Shown piece after piece: positions 1 to 12,148 of a DNA stretch of 64,000 nucleotides. Every line of letters starts with the position of its first letter. Positions within the stretch are counted from its first letter, which is position 1. Both the position numbers and the translations under genes were made by a program. Under the pieces are notes generated by a model. That model made no database searches. It saw nothing but the letters and a program-made list of their open reading frames with translations, and had not been told where the DNA came from. This DNA is from Sambucus nigra (lineage: Eukaryota; Streptophyta; Magnoliopsida; Dipsacales; Adoxaceae), in contig OX422214.1 of NCBI GenBank assembly GCA_949130495.1, positions 249,740,187 through 249,804,186 on the forward strand, in the 5' to 3' direction.

Positions 1-268
1 TTTTTCAGCTGCACGCACAACCACCTTATCTTTTATATTCCCAACTTTGCCCCAATTCAATTACTATGGTCTTAAGAGGGATATATATATATATATATAT
101 ATAATTTTAACTAATCAGTAACTCTTAAATCTTATTTTTACAAAATCCATAATTTCTCTATATTTAATTTAATTTAATTTATTATCTACAATTTTTTATA
201 ATCGTCATTGGTTCTCCGCATACTAATCCCTATATAATTTACTTAATTTATCGGGTCGGGGTATTACA
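1..268 (-). mobile_element. Terminal fragment of a large LTR (chromovirus-like ends)
   Basis: This stretch is closely similar to 33160-33423, the right end of a 3.2-kb LTR copy in the same window. The boundary at 268 reads TGTAATACCCCGACCCG on the minus strand. It is preceded on that strand by a purine-rich tract (about 269-285) and by a sequence of the form GAGGACGAAATTTT, the arrangement usual before the 3' LTR of Tekay/Del-type Ty3 elements. The minus-strand orientation is inferred from that tract. The LTR continues beyond the left end of the window. An (AT)n microsatellite lies at 81-103. Confidence 0.7.
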
Positions 269-3200
269 AACTTCCCTCCTTAGAAAATTTCGTCCTCAAA
301 ATTCTGGGCTCATTACATATTATACTCCAATTATCTATTACTGGTTTCAAATCCTAGGCATCCTCGACACTATGGTCTAAACCCATGGACTTCAAATTTC
401 ATCAACCACCATTGCTATTCCAAATCACGATTGCTTCAAGGCCTTATTACAACACCTCAAGCATGCCTAATATGTTTACTTAAAAAAGACTCGAGGTATT
501 TTATCCTCATCAAATGTTGTAATATTGCCAATGAATTCTTCACATGGATCATTCCTACTTTAGGATTTACAAACTATGTTTCCTCGATAAAACTAGGATC
601 ATGCCTATCCTAGGCTGATGTAATTTCAAAATTCCTCGATACAAAGATAATCACCTTATCACATGGTTCTACCCAGCCAATATCTCCCACGAGATTCTTA
701 CGCTACCCTAGAATCCTTCTAGGTATTACAACGCATATGAATGCATTGAAGACCATATCCTCAATCTTCACACTATTTACGAGGTGCAACACGAGCACCT
801 AATGTTTTTATCAAGTCATGATGCTCACAACCTCCCCAATACACAACCTTGAAACGCACGACCAAGACGTAAATGACTATACTGGTTAACTAAAGAAACA
901 TGTTACCCTATAGCAATCAAGTAACCTATGCAAACTACATGCAATAACGCGAGACCATGCGCACACATAAACTTATGTAGAACGGGGTGCTTAAGAAGAA
1001 AGCGCACTCATATACCATGACGCACCAGCCACAACCGGCCTAACCCGAATCACTACTGAGTTATGCCGCGCCGCACCCGAATTACAACCGAAAAATAACT
1101 TCGCATTATTGGGATCGAAGAAGACACAAGAATTGCAATGAATTAGGTGACTGCAATGCCTAAGGGAAACAATCAATTCTGACGATGAATCAACCCACAC
1201 GAAGTACGAACCCACAATGTACACTTGAGGTCTCAAACTCTTACCAATACCCGTTAAGCACCTTAGCCTTGCCATGCATCCTGGCTTGGCCTCTTTAACC
1301 CTAAATAGTCTAACCACTAATCATCTATCTATGTCGGTCGCACGGAATACGAAACCAGTTTCTTTGGGAAGCTGAAACGCTAGGCTTCCTTCCTTAGGAC
1401 TAATTCCATATTACCATTATTGGTACTCACACCAACTGAACCAAATGGATTTACATTGTTTTTAACGCTTACCGTTAGTCACTGACCTATCATACCTAGG
1501 CCTCCGAAATTTCCATTGTCGATGGTTAACCTCAGTTTCTGAGATCACTTTCATCAAGTGAAACACAACACGAACTAGGTTTCAACATTCAACTCATGTA
1601 CCATTACTACAATTTTTAGTGCATTCTGCATGATCCTAAATCATAATCATTCTAATGGCATCTCAAACTTTCATGCATTGGCCATGCCTAAGGCCTAATA
1701 ACTTCTCTCTTAAGAATTATACCAAACCATATAGGTAGCACACGTGGGTGCCATAATTAAACCTAACACTTCATCATGGGTGTTATCTCTAAAAACCATA
1801 TTGAACATCACCGTGTTCTAAGTCTCTCAAGTGCACCACATAGTATTGCTCAACCTATTTTTGAAATTTTCCTTGAAGCTCATATCATGACACATGCCCA
1901 TAATAAGCTGTAGCACTAACTCCAAGGCACTATCATAAATTAACATGTCCTAATCATACTATAGTCATAAGTGGTTTACCACCAGTGATGTAAACTTTTA
2001 TACAATAATGACTCCCAATGCCTTATAGGTGACAACATCAAATTCCATTATTTCTCTAAATAGCATGCACATCTATTACAAGAAACTGCAAGTCATCCCA
2101 TGGTCTGTGCTTCATAACCTCGCATTTTATCACTATGAAATGTACATCACTACATAAACCTCAATTGAAATGACGAATTCCAATTGTAATACACAATACC
2201 CAACCTCAATTTTCACTATTACTAATGAGTGTGTACCAGTAGCATTAATCAATTCGCTGGATAAACCTTTAGTATACATCTCCAAAGAATATTCGATACA
2301 TATTCACATACCTGACCATGTTACTAACCCGAAGTCAATCTCACTAGACCACATCCTTTGAACCCGTATGAGTTTTCCACTGCTAGATCTAAAATGCCTT
2401 ACTATCTAAACATCATATTATGTGCTAACCTACTAATTAACACAACTATATAATTATATTAGATATGATATGGTACGTCGAGCATTGCCTATGAACACTA
2501 AGGCCCGTGCTTGCAAACTCCACAAGGGATCCTATATCTCAATTCCACACTACAGTTGCCAAACTATAGATTAATACCATCCAAGTTTTGGTAGGATTCA
2601 AGACATCGGGTATTGCCCAAAAGGATGTCCACCCTAATGACGCCGCAAGGGTCCCATTCAAAAATATCACAACTCATTTACTTAACATCAAGTCGCCATG
2701 ATTATTTAAGTTCACTCCTGGGTTATCCCAATTATTACGATTTTCTAAATCCACATTATAGTCAAGACACATAAACTAGGATGCGTTAAACTCGAGTCCT
2801 CAACCAAGGGACCTAGTACTTCCTCATCGACACTTATAGACACATTTCTCATTCACTTAATTTCAAGCTTTGCAGTCAAGTCATGGCGAACACTATGTTA
2901 TGTCACCACTACAAATAAGGCTCTTGGTAGGATACAAGACACTATGTATAACTCAAGCATTCCCAAGCATACACCATTAGTTTCATCAAAGAACCCATTC
3001 CTCAAATGTTGTATTACTATTTAAATTACTACTCCGAAGGGCTGCCTATGGTTCACTCACTTGCCACTATAAGCCATCAGCGTCACTTGTGTGACCCTTG
3101 CCATAAATGCACAGTAACTACAATCACGGCTCATAAGATACATTTATTGACTACCGGACACTAAGGTACCCACCCACTGGGATAGCATTCTGCTTAAATA

Positions 3201-3430
3201 AGGTTGAATGTACCTATTTTTGAGTGTTGGCCCACACAAATTCACATGTTCATTAAATTAACCATCCATCACGAAATTACCTCAAGGATTGAATTCACCT
3301 AATTATCACATAGACATTGACTCCTCATATGTGTCATCCCAAGGCTACATCTAATTTAAAATCACGTTTTCTGATAGATAAAAAAATTGTGTCTCTAATT
3401 TATTTCTTGTCACTGTTGCAATTCATTTTT
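269..3430. other. Non-coding repeat debris, no gene seen
   Basis: By position this should be the inside of the element whose LTR ends at 268. I find no gag, protease, RT, RNase H or integrase motif on either strand; open frames are short (108 codons at most) and unlike any family I know. It is either a non-autonomous internal region or a very old decayed one. Direction and extent are not determined. Confidence 0.5.
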
Positions 3431-5389
3431 CATCAAAATTCCCTTGAACCTACAAAAATATAACAAAACGAGTGTAGAGGGTAAGTAAGGGAGTATGAAT
3501 CCAACTCTAAGGATGAAACACGAAATATGATAAGACAAAAGGGTAAATTCATTTGCATTTTATTATATTTTTCTATTTTTGCTTTTTATATTTTTTATGA
3601 ATTTTTCAAGGGATTATTAATTAACTAACTATATACTAATTTTTAAAGTACTAACTAAGATTTAAAAGCTAATAAAAAAATGAGGTAAATAAAATTGTGC
3701 TAAAAAGTAAACTAACTAAATTGGACTCATGAGGGCGGCGCCAAAACACATCCCATGAATGGGATATTAGCCCCCAATAATCATCATCCAAAAATAAAAA
3801 TAAATAATAAGAGCAGGTGAGGATTGAATCAAGAGAAATTAAAGAGGAATAGATCAAACCCATTTGTACTTGAATTGGAGCAACTCTTCAATTATACATC
3901 AAAATTTTCTCAAAAACAATCCCTCGGTAATGTATTTAATTTATTGAATATAAAATAAAAAAAATAAAAATAAAAAAAAGGATAATGGATGAATTCATAA
4001 TGGACAATTAAATAATAAAAGAGATTTGCTAAAAATGCAAATCCTAACATTATAAATTGTACATTAGAACTCATCCAAAGAAATAAATTCTAGATTATTA
4101 CTTTATATTGAGATAATTTCTAAAAATGCAAAATCTCAACATAAATGAATGAATTAGAATTTACCTCCCATAATGGATGAATTTAACTACATCAATTTAT
4201 TTTTGAAATAATTGTTAAAAATGCAAAAAATGACTATAGAGGGGTGGGCTGAAATTCATCCTAGAGATAAATTTCACTACACACCTCTATATTTAGATTT
4301 TGGCTAAAAATGCAAATACTCTCTATAGAGGAGTGTAGAGAAATTTATCACACAAGGTTTTAAAAATTAAGTTGGAGATCCCTCTCAAATGGCACCAAGT
4401 CTTCAATTTATACATGGAAAACGTGGAGCTAGGGGCCACTTGGGTAAGGTAATTGTGCATGAGGGGTGAGGGGGTTATTTTAGGAATGTGACACACAAGT
4501 GCAATGAAAGAATGAGGTGAGGGTGTCAAAACACATGTGGGGGTATTTTGGGTAAAAAGGTTATAAGACATGTGGGTTAGTTATTCTCGGTTTGGGCTTT
4601 ATTTTAGCTTGGGTTTTGGTATCTTTGGCAGGTAGGAATCGTGTTGGCTTAGAAATGAAATGGGTTTTTAATGGGCAAATGGCAATTCGGGTTGGATTTG
4701 TAAGTGGTATGGCCGGCGGAGATTGGGTCACGACGGGAGGATTTCAAGTTTGGGTCTCATTTTTTAGGCGACCTCAGGTTTAGTTTCGGGACAAGAACGG
4801 GTTATAGAGGGTCCGGACGAAAGGGGAATGGGTTGCTGGAATGGCTGTCGGGTTAGAGTGGTTGGTTTGGTCTCTGGTCGCGGTGGCAGCGAGTTGGGTT
4901 GGTCTCGGGTTAAGAGGAAACGGGGCTGGATTGAGGGTGGCCGGAGCAGTGGGTATGGTGCTGTTATTTTGGAATTGGGTCAGGATGCCAAGTGACAGTG
5001 GACAGACAGGACCATAACAGGTCCGATTTTGGTGGAGGACTAATGGGTCATGGGGGTTTTTGAGCAAGGGGTTAATTTGTGTTGTTGGTTAATGTGGTGG
5101 TGGATGATAGGAAAGAGAAGCGTTGTTGGAGGTGTGTTAATGGGGGTAGGAGAGAGAAATGGGTGGTGGGTTAAAGGTTGAAGAAGGAGAATAGTAAAAT
5201 GGGTATTGTTTGTATATGGGTGAGTGTAGGGTAGATAGGATGAGGGTGAGGGAGTGTTTGTGTGTAGTTTAGTGTAGGATAGGTTTTATATGAGTGGTGT
5301 GTGTGAGTTTGTTTAGTTTGAACCAACTAAAATAAAATCTAACTAACTAAAAAAAATAAAAACATTAAAACTTAAGAAAATAAAATATT
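3431..5389. repeat. AT-rich old LTR-like sequence with spaced repeats
   Basis: The motif CTAAAAATGCAAA recurs near 4027, 4117, 4212 and 4303 at roughly 90-bp spacing, followed by CTCTCTATAGAGG-like sequence. The same motif and companion occur at 29880-30190, beyond Tat1, so this region and 28469-30190 probably belonged to one old element before Tat1 split it. A GGCGCCAAAAC string at 3737-3747 resembles the reverse of an Athila-type primer site but matches it only over the first bases. From about 4570 to 5300 the sequence is G-rich with no credible gene. Confidence 0.4.
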
Positions 5390-5800
5390 TGGGTACCTCG
5401 ATTTGTCACTTGGGCCCAAACGAGTAGACCAGTAAAGCACGACCCAAAGTCTAGAGGCCTCACGCCTTGTATAGTTCAGTTATGACCCAGTCAATTCCTA
5501 AAATATCGTAAGGAGATATCCTAGGGATCATGGATTGACGTGGGGGAGTCCAACACCCCCAATCCCCGCAAATGAATATGCATATAACAAACCCTCTGCC
5601 CGGGGCAAAGGGTATGCATTATTATTCCTGTAAAACACCCCCGGAGTAAAGAGGAATAATATTGAGAGCACTACCGTGGACGTAGGCATTCTTGCTGAAC
5701 CACGTAAATTATGTGTTGTGAGATTGTCACTCCTTACATCCTTTATTTATTCTAGTGATTGCCCTTTCTTATTATTTTGTGCTGAACTTAATTGTCACCA
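5390..5800 (+). repeat. Tat1 5' LTR
   Basis: It starts TGGGTACCTCG and ends TTGTCACCA, with a matching copy at 28057. The exact ends are uncertain by two bases because the right copy could begin TGTGGG and this one could end at 5802 (CACA). No strong TATA box was recognised. Confidence 0.85.
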
Positions 5801-5803
5801 CAA

Positions 5804-5821
5804 TTGGCGTCGTTTGTGAGA
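5804..5821 (+). promoter_or_regulatory. Tat1 primer-binding site region
   Basis: The sequence TTGGCGTCGTTTGTGAG directly follows the LTR. Tat2 (38715) and Tat3 (63721) carry related strings of the form GATTGGTGTCGTCTGTGGGA at the same place, so it is the reverse-transcription priming site. The tRNA is not assigned. Confidence 0.6.
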
Positions 5822-5868
5822 AACATTTATCTTCCTTTAAGAAAGCCCTCACCAACAAAAAATTTGGA

Positions 5869-7450
5869 ATGTCTGGTCACAGCAGAAATGCCCCTCAAGA
5901 AGGGGACATTCAAGAGCATCCTTCCCCTCACAGGATCAGATCTGAAGTTCGACATTCAGATCCTAGGGATCGCCCAAAATGGCAAGCCTCAGAAGAAATC
6001 CAAGGACCAGTCAGGTCCACGCAGATATCCAGGATGATCAATGCCTATGGGGCCAGGCTTCAAGAGCAAGGGGAGGCCACTCGCAAGCAAGAGGCTGAGA
6101 ATGCTCGCCTCAAACGGAGATTGGAGAAGATGGAGAAAGAACTCCATCGTAGCACCAGGCAATGTCAATATCACACTCCTAGACCTCAGGCGAGAAAGTC
6201 TCGCAGCCGAGGAAGGATCCCTAGACGTGGATCTTCGAGATTCGAATAACACAGGTCGAACGATGACTTTCTCGAGCAACAGTGACCGGCTCGCCATTAC
6301 AGGAGTCCAGCTCGAGTAAATGATGACATACGAAATTTGGTTCGAAGAGAAATGGACCAGCACCCAGCACATTGGGTGCCAGATTGACCAGAAAGCTAGC
6401 CAGGCGAGCTCTCAGGACCGAGATGAAATCCCCCTTCTCAAGGGAGATAGAAAAAGATGAACCCCCCAAGAAGTTTGTAATTCCTAGATTCAATATCTAC
6501 GATGGAAAGACTGACCCTATCGATCATGTTAGGTAGTACAGGCAGGCCATGACCCTCTGGAACCATAGGGACACCCTAATGTGCTGGATCTTTCCATCGA
6601 GCTTGCACGATGTGGCCCAAAAGTGGTTCTATAGGCTCCCTCACAGATCCATCAGGAGCTTTGAGTCCCTGGCAGAGCTCTTTACGGCTCGCTTCATTAC
6701 TAGCAGCTCCCATTCAAAGAGGATGGATGCCTTGTTAACAATGAAGAAAATGCCCCAAGAGAGCCTCCGGGACTACATAAAAAGGTACTGGGAGTTGTTC
6801 AACGAGGTCGAGGACTGCTCAGAATAGGTAGCTAGGAATCTTTTAAGATTGGCCCACCCAGCTCTTGCCTCTTGCACCAATCCCTCACTAAGAAGGAGAC
6901 CACAACCATCGACGACCTAATGGCTCGCAGAGAAAAGTATGCCAAAGTTGAGGATATGACCCGCCTCGGTGCAGGGGAGAATGGTCGAGCTAATATCGCT
7001 ACCAAGGGAAATGATAAGGCTGAGAACCAGAAGAAAGGAAGCAAGAATGGGGGCAAAGGTGGTTCCAAGAACGAGAACAGAAATGATGCCTCAAAAGCAT
7101 TTCAGGCAGTGAACACTGTCTTTAGAGAACCAATCTACAAGATCCTAGCAAAAATCAAGGATGAACCATTAGTTAAATGGAACAGAAAGATGCGAGGAGA
7201 TCCCTCAAAGAGAAATAACGCGCTGAGATGTGATTTTCACAAGGAATGAGGGCACACAACTGAGCATTGTAAAGCTCTTAAGTCTCACCTTGAAGAGTTG
7301 GCCTAGACTGAGCACTTGAACAAGTTTGTGGAGAAGAAGGTAGAGAAGGTTGCTGCTAATGGAGATGCAAGTCCCGATAACGTGCTCGAGGAGGATGCCG
7401 GCCTTAAGTTCGTAGTGATTCACGGAGCATCGGATCTAAAGAAGATTTAA
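5869..7450 (+). pseudogene. gag: Tat1 gag, broken
   Basis: Gag would form the capsid-like particle and bind element RNA. The likely start is the ATG at 5869, after which a charged coiled-coil-like stretch runs to a stop at 6249. The retrotransposon gag domain is readable at 6549-6827 (WFYRLPHRSI, FTARFITSSS, LRDYIKRYWELFNEVE). The charged C-terminal part follows at 6872-7249, ending with a zinc knuckle (CDFHKE, then a TGA, then GHTTEHC). Several stops and frame changes separate the parts, so no full protein can be made. Domain calls rest on motif recognition; the family is clear. Confidence 0.8.
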
Positions 7451-7465
7451 GAAAATTCAACCCGG

Positions 7466-8095
7466 ATGGAAGTGAAAAAGCTTAAAGTAATAATGCAGGC
7501 TTTTCAAATCAATCTAGCAAAAACACAGGCAGGAAAGCGTCGACAAGCAGATGATATCGACTATAGCAAACACATCGGGTTCATGGATGAAGACTTAGTG
7601 GGAGTGAGAACCCCACATCATGACGCCTTAATCATTACACTCAGGATAGCAAACTATGATGTCAACAAGTTGCTCATCGACCAGGGAAGCTCATCCGAAG
7701 TAATGTATCTCGACCTGTTCAGGAAATTAAAGTTAAGCGTTGCCGAATTGAAGGAAGCCACCGTCCCTTTAGTTGGCTTTGCTGGACAAGTGACTATCCC
7801 TTTGGAAAATATCGTACTACCAGTGAGGGAAGGAAGTGTCTCCAAGATGATCGAGTTTCTAGTAGTCGACATTGACTCGCCCTACCAGTCTATTCTTGGT
7901 AGAGGATGGATACATACGATAAAGGTCGTTCCCTCGACCTACCATTAGAAACTCAAGTACGTGACTGAGCGAGGAGTAATGGAGATCCACGGAGATCAAG
8001 CGATGGCAAGAAGGTGCTTCATAGCAGCCATCCGCCCAAAACTAGAAAAGAAGGTCGAGAAGGCCAAAGAGAAGGTTGAGGAATAAGAAGGTTTG
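7466..8095 (+). pseudogene. Tat1 aspartic protease region
   Basis: The 160-codon open frame at 7466-7948 carries the retropepsin core: LLIDQGSSSEVMY near residue 70 (the DQGSS form of the active-site loop, which I recall from plant Tat elements) and the ILGRGWIH segment near residue 142 that ends the fold. A stop follows at 7946-7948 and the frame continues weakly to about 8085. It would cleave the Gag-Pol polyprotein. It lies between gag and RT as expected. Confidence 0.8.
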
Positions 8096-8179
8096 ATACC
8101 TTCAAAGTAGCATATAAAGTATGGAAGACCCAGAAAAGAGGAGACCAGGATCCTCCCCTCTGAGCAGGTTATTAAGAAT

Positions 8180-8850
8180 TTGGAAAAGGTCGCAGTCGGT
8201 GGCAGCGAAAAAGATAGGATGTTCTTGATTGGAGCCCCTCTCACAAATCAAGAAAAAAAGGAATTGATGATACTTTTGAGGAATAACTGGATGTTTTCGC
8301 ATGGGAATGTTACGAGCTGCCTAGAATTGACCCCAGTGTGGTTCATCATCGATTGCACGTCGACTCGACTTTTAGGCCTATCGCGCAGAAGGCCCGACGA
8401 ATTGCGCCTGAGAAGGCCAAGGCTGTAGAGAAAGAAGTGAAGAAGCTGTTGGATGCAGGATCCATACGGGAAGTTCAATTCCCCAAATGGATGTCCAACC
8501 CAGTAGTGGTTCCAAAGGGCATTGGGATATAGAGAGTTTGTATTGACTTCATTGACCTTAACAGGGTATGCCCTAAGGATAGTTTCCCTCTCCCGAAGAT
8601 TGACCAGTTGGTGGATGCCACAGCCGCTTATGAAAGAATGAGTTTCCTGGATATGTACTCGGGGTACCACCGGATTCCTCTGTACGTACCAGACCAAGAT
8701 AAGACAGCGTTCATCACCACCGTCGGATTATATTATTACAAAGTTATGCCTTTGGGGCTCAAAAATGCAGGAGCAACCTACCAGCGACTGGTCACCAAGA
8801 TGTTTAAAGACCAAATGGGAGATTCCATGGAAGTCTACATTAATGATATG
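8180..8850 (+). pseudogene. pol: Tat1 reverse transcriptase, N-terminal part
   Basis: RT motifs are seen in order: IREVQFPKWMSNPVVVPK, RVCIDFIDLNRVCPKDSFPL after a TAG near 8530, FLDMYSGYHRI, TAFITTVGLYYYKVMPLGLKNAGATYQR, and EVYINDM at the very end. The usual active-site motif is YVDD; here the first Asp codon is AAT (8842-8844, Asn), so the catalytic centre is damaged apart from the insertion. The Athila element begins at the next base. The rest of RT resumes at 21305. Confidence 0.9.
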
Positions 8851-10384
8851 TGACACGTCTCAGAATGTGTCTCTAAGGTGTGTACTCTCTAGGCTCAAGT
8901 GCAAGCCTGTCGTTCAAGTAATAATCCGACAAGTCGGGTATCGATCCTCAGGGAAAAAGGACAACGGAGTTGTGACGACGGGATAAGAGTGAAGAATCCT
9001 AGCGATGACTCTAAGAAGAAAAGAAAAAGATTGATTTGGCTTTTTGAGATGGATTAAACTAAATGCAATTATGAAAGTATAATGAAAAATGCAACTACTA
9101 AATTATCTAGATTATGAATGAAGGATTTAATTGAAACTTTTAACTAAATGATGAGAAAACAGGATGGGAATACAATCCCCCAACCCTAGTGTAATGCAGT
9201 GACAACATCAATCATGAATTTATCCGATTAATTCAAACCCGGAATTTAGTACTCCCAAGCATTATGTATACGAGGTTCAAGCCCGCGTCATACATAATCT
9301 GAGGATGAGTAAATCGGTATCGCGGTAATTACACTCAAATTGTACTCTAAATCATCACGAGTACCCATAGGCAAACGAGATATAAAGATCTATAATTCTT
9401 ATGAAATTACGCGATACGATTTAAATTAATCATTAAATTCAGCGGATCGACGTTATACACATGCACTAACACATCAGGTTGGGTTCATGCATCCCAACCT
9501 TGAAAAACCTAGCCGGACATGTTAAATTGACTAATGCGTGAAATAATGACGTTGCATGTGTATGAATTCATGATAAAACTAGATCTAAACATGTAAATAC
9601 GTATTATGAATGCGGAAATAAGTTGAATCAAATAGGAAAAACTAAGCATGCAAGAACAATAATAAGGAACAAGAATCTTGAATTAAAACTTGCAAAAACA
9701 AACCCGAAACAATGAATTCTTGAAGTAATTTATGCCCTTAATGTTCCTAGATGTTCCTCCTCTTTCTTTCTATCAAAAACTCTCTAAAAATAACCCTGCC
9801 CCTAGGTTAATTCCCCTGTTTTCCACAAGTTTTGAGTCTTTTAAACCTATTAGGAGACTTGGAGATCAATCCAAATGAAAGACAAAATTCGCGTGTCAGG
9901 TACATGCGAACCGGTTCGGAGGTACAGCGAACCGGTTCGGGGTGGGGTTCGCATGTACCAGCCTGGTCTTGCTCTCAACACTTAGATTTTTTCTGGGTTT
10001 TCTCTTCTTTTCTTGGATTCTTCTTCAACTTCAACTGAGCATAACTTTTCAACCGTAGCTCGGATTTGGGTGCCGTTTCTTCTAGTGTTCTCGTTGTTCC
10101 GAGCTCTTCAACTTCCCAGTTGACTTCTTCTTCCGGATCGAGCTGCAAAATTACCAACATGCCCTTGAACTTGTCTTCTTAGCTTTTCTTGCACAGTCTT
10201 GTTTCCTCCTTTGCACTGCTTGCATAATTAACCTGTAAAACCAATAGGAGAAACACGAAACACGCAATACTCGCCAAGAAGGTTAGAAGCATAAAAGTGA
10301 ATCAAATCCATATATGTTACATCATTCGGGTTCACAAAAGTACTGAAATTAGGGGGATAAATATACAATATTTATGCCCAATCA
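8851..10384 (-). repeat. Athila 3' LTR
   Basis: The copy is 1534 bp against 1559 bp for the 5' LTR. The length difference comes mainly from a short insertion near 20690 in the other copy and one extra palindrome unit near 20837-20854. It contains the hairpin cassette at 9899-9959. Confidence 0.95.
9899..9959. repeat. Hairpin cassette in Athila LTR
   Basis: Two copies of the perfect 12-bp palindrome CGAACCGGTTCG (9907-9918, 9928-9939) sit inside an outer perfect inverted repeat, GGTACATGCGAACC (9899-9912) and GGTTCGCATGTACC (9946-9959). The equivalent place in the other LTR (20796-20875) has three palindrome copies. Confidence 0.9.
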
Positions 10385-10400
10385 AACCCCCCTAACTTAG
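10385..10400 (-). promoter_or_regulatory. Athila polypurine tract at the 3' LTR
   Basis: On the minus strand the sequence CTAAGTTAGGGGGGTT lies directly against the LTR start TGATTGGGC. This is the expected plus-strand DNA priming site. Confidence 0.85.
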
Positions 10401-12148
10401 AACTTTGCGCGTCCCGAGCAATGTAAAAGAATGAAAGTAAGAGTTAAGGACACTTCAAGGACTTTATTGGGATAGAATACCACTTTCGCGGGCAAGCGAT
10501 TGCATTTAGCATATGCAACAAGCCTTTAAACCTCTAGGTTACCCTAGTAGGACGAGTTGTGTCTCGTGAGGGTTTGCAGTGAATATACCCACAAAATTCG
10601 ACTCAAAGAAAATTCAAAATACGCAAAAATTGTACAATTCAAACTTTTCCATAAAATAGTCATCATCAAGTCATATTTACAAGTCTCAAACCGTAGTGTG
10701 TGTGTGCGAAGCCGGAAATACAACCGCCAATTTCCATCGATTGATCATTACGTTACTTATCCGAAAATTCGTTTTGATTTCAATTTCTCACGGAATGCAC
10801 TCACAACGAATCTCTCGGATTATGGCTATTCTCTCGGCATGCGTGATATAAGGAGTAAATGTAATGGAAGCAAATACACGCATGCAATTAGAAAGACGGA
10901 AATTTTATGGTGAAGGGATCTCTTCAACGGATTACGGTTTTAAAAACTGGAACATCGCCTCTATTTCGCGCATTTATCCTCTTATATTATCTTTTGGTGT
11001 ATTAACTCTCCACGCGGTACTCAATTTACGCAATTTGGACTCGGTTGGGACTTTTTCGGGTTATAGGGTGTATAGGGTAAAATGAAGGAGGTATGGAAGG
11101 TTGGAATTGGAAAATTCATTCGTGATGTCCATTTGTGCATTTTTCGGGCTATTGCTCATTTTTTTTTTCTTTCTCTATTTTTTTTTCTTTTTTCACTTAT
11201 TTTTTGTTGAGCATATTTATTTTTATTTTTATTTTTTATTTTTTTTGCCCCTTTTTGTTGCACTTTTCGGACTTAAATTCTGAATTTTTTTCATTTTTCA
11301 CAATTCCGGGCTATTTTGGGTTGCCAAACGAGAGGGAAAAATATTCGGCTCAATTTGGGTTGCAAAGGGTAATTTTTCGCTACTTTTTCTGGCCAATATA
11401 TTTGGGTGACAAACGAGGGCCTACTTCATTGTCCAAAATGTCAATTGCGTTACCATATGCGTTTCGAGGTGAATTTAAGTTTAGAGACTAATTTGGCACG
11501 ATTTTCAAGGCAACATTGCACACATTTTTCAAAACCGATCAAATGAAAAATTTGAGATCCTTGACAACTTATTAAGCGCTAAAAAGAACTTTGAGTTAAC
11601 AATTAACTCGGATTGATTTAAAATCTCGCAAAACGTGATAGGCTCGAATCTCACCGGGTTTATTAATCTCCACATTTATTCGTTAAGTCGTCAATTTTCG
11701 CTCAATTTCCATCTTTAGTCACTTTTGGCTTTGTGTATGTTGGATATTTACAATTTGAGACTCCAATTTGACTTTTAATGATATTTTTGAAAAATTTGAA
11801 TTCCAATTTTTATTTATTTTGAACGAAAATATTTTTGGATTTTTCAAAATTTTATGATTTTTTTGGAAATTTTGGGCATTTTTGAAGATTTGTGAAGTTT
11901 TAGAAATGCGCACTTGTGACCCCCCCTAACTTAGACTTTTGCATTGTCCTCAAGCAAAAAGGACTAAAATCTAACTTAAGGCAAATAAAAAGTGCGGAAA
12001 AATAAAACAAACAAATATGAAAAAATGCAAGATTGTATAATAACAAAAAGGAGCCTGTGTTACATAAGAAAAGGAAAAATCAACTGTGAACAATGTGAAA
12101 GCCCTACCACCACTAACAATTAAACCAAAAGATAAAAACAATAAAAGC
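10401..12148 (-). other. Athila long 3' non-coding region
   Basis: No gene is seen. Around 10480-10625 lies a block shared with two other Athila-like elements in the window (29115-29225 and 56180-56305). At 11920-11955 the minus strand reads GCTTGAGGACAATG followed by CTAAGTTAGGGGGG, a second polypurine-tract-like site about 1.5 kb inside the element. The rest is AT-rich with T-runs (11150-11260); open frames there are compositional. Confidence 0.7.

Noticed and set aside
991..1317. 108-codon minus-strand frame
   Set aside because: No recognisable domain, no related frame nearby, and length within chance for this region.
5989..6372. 127-codon minus-strand frame within Tat1 gag
   Set aside because: Shadow of the gag coding strand without any domain.
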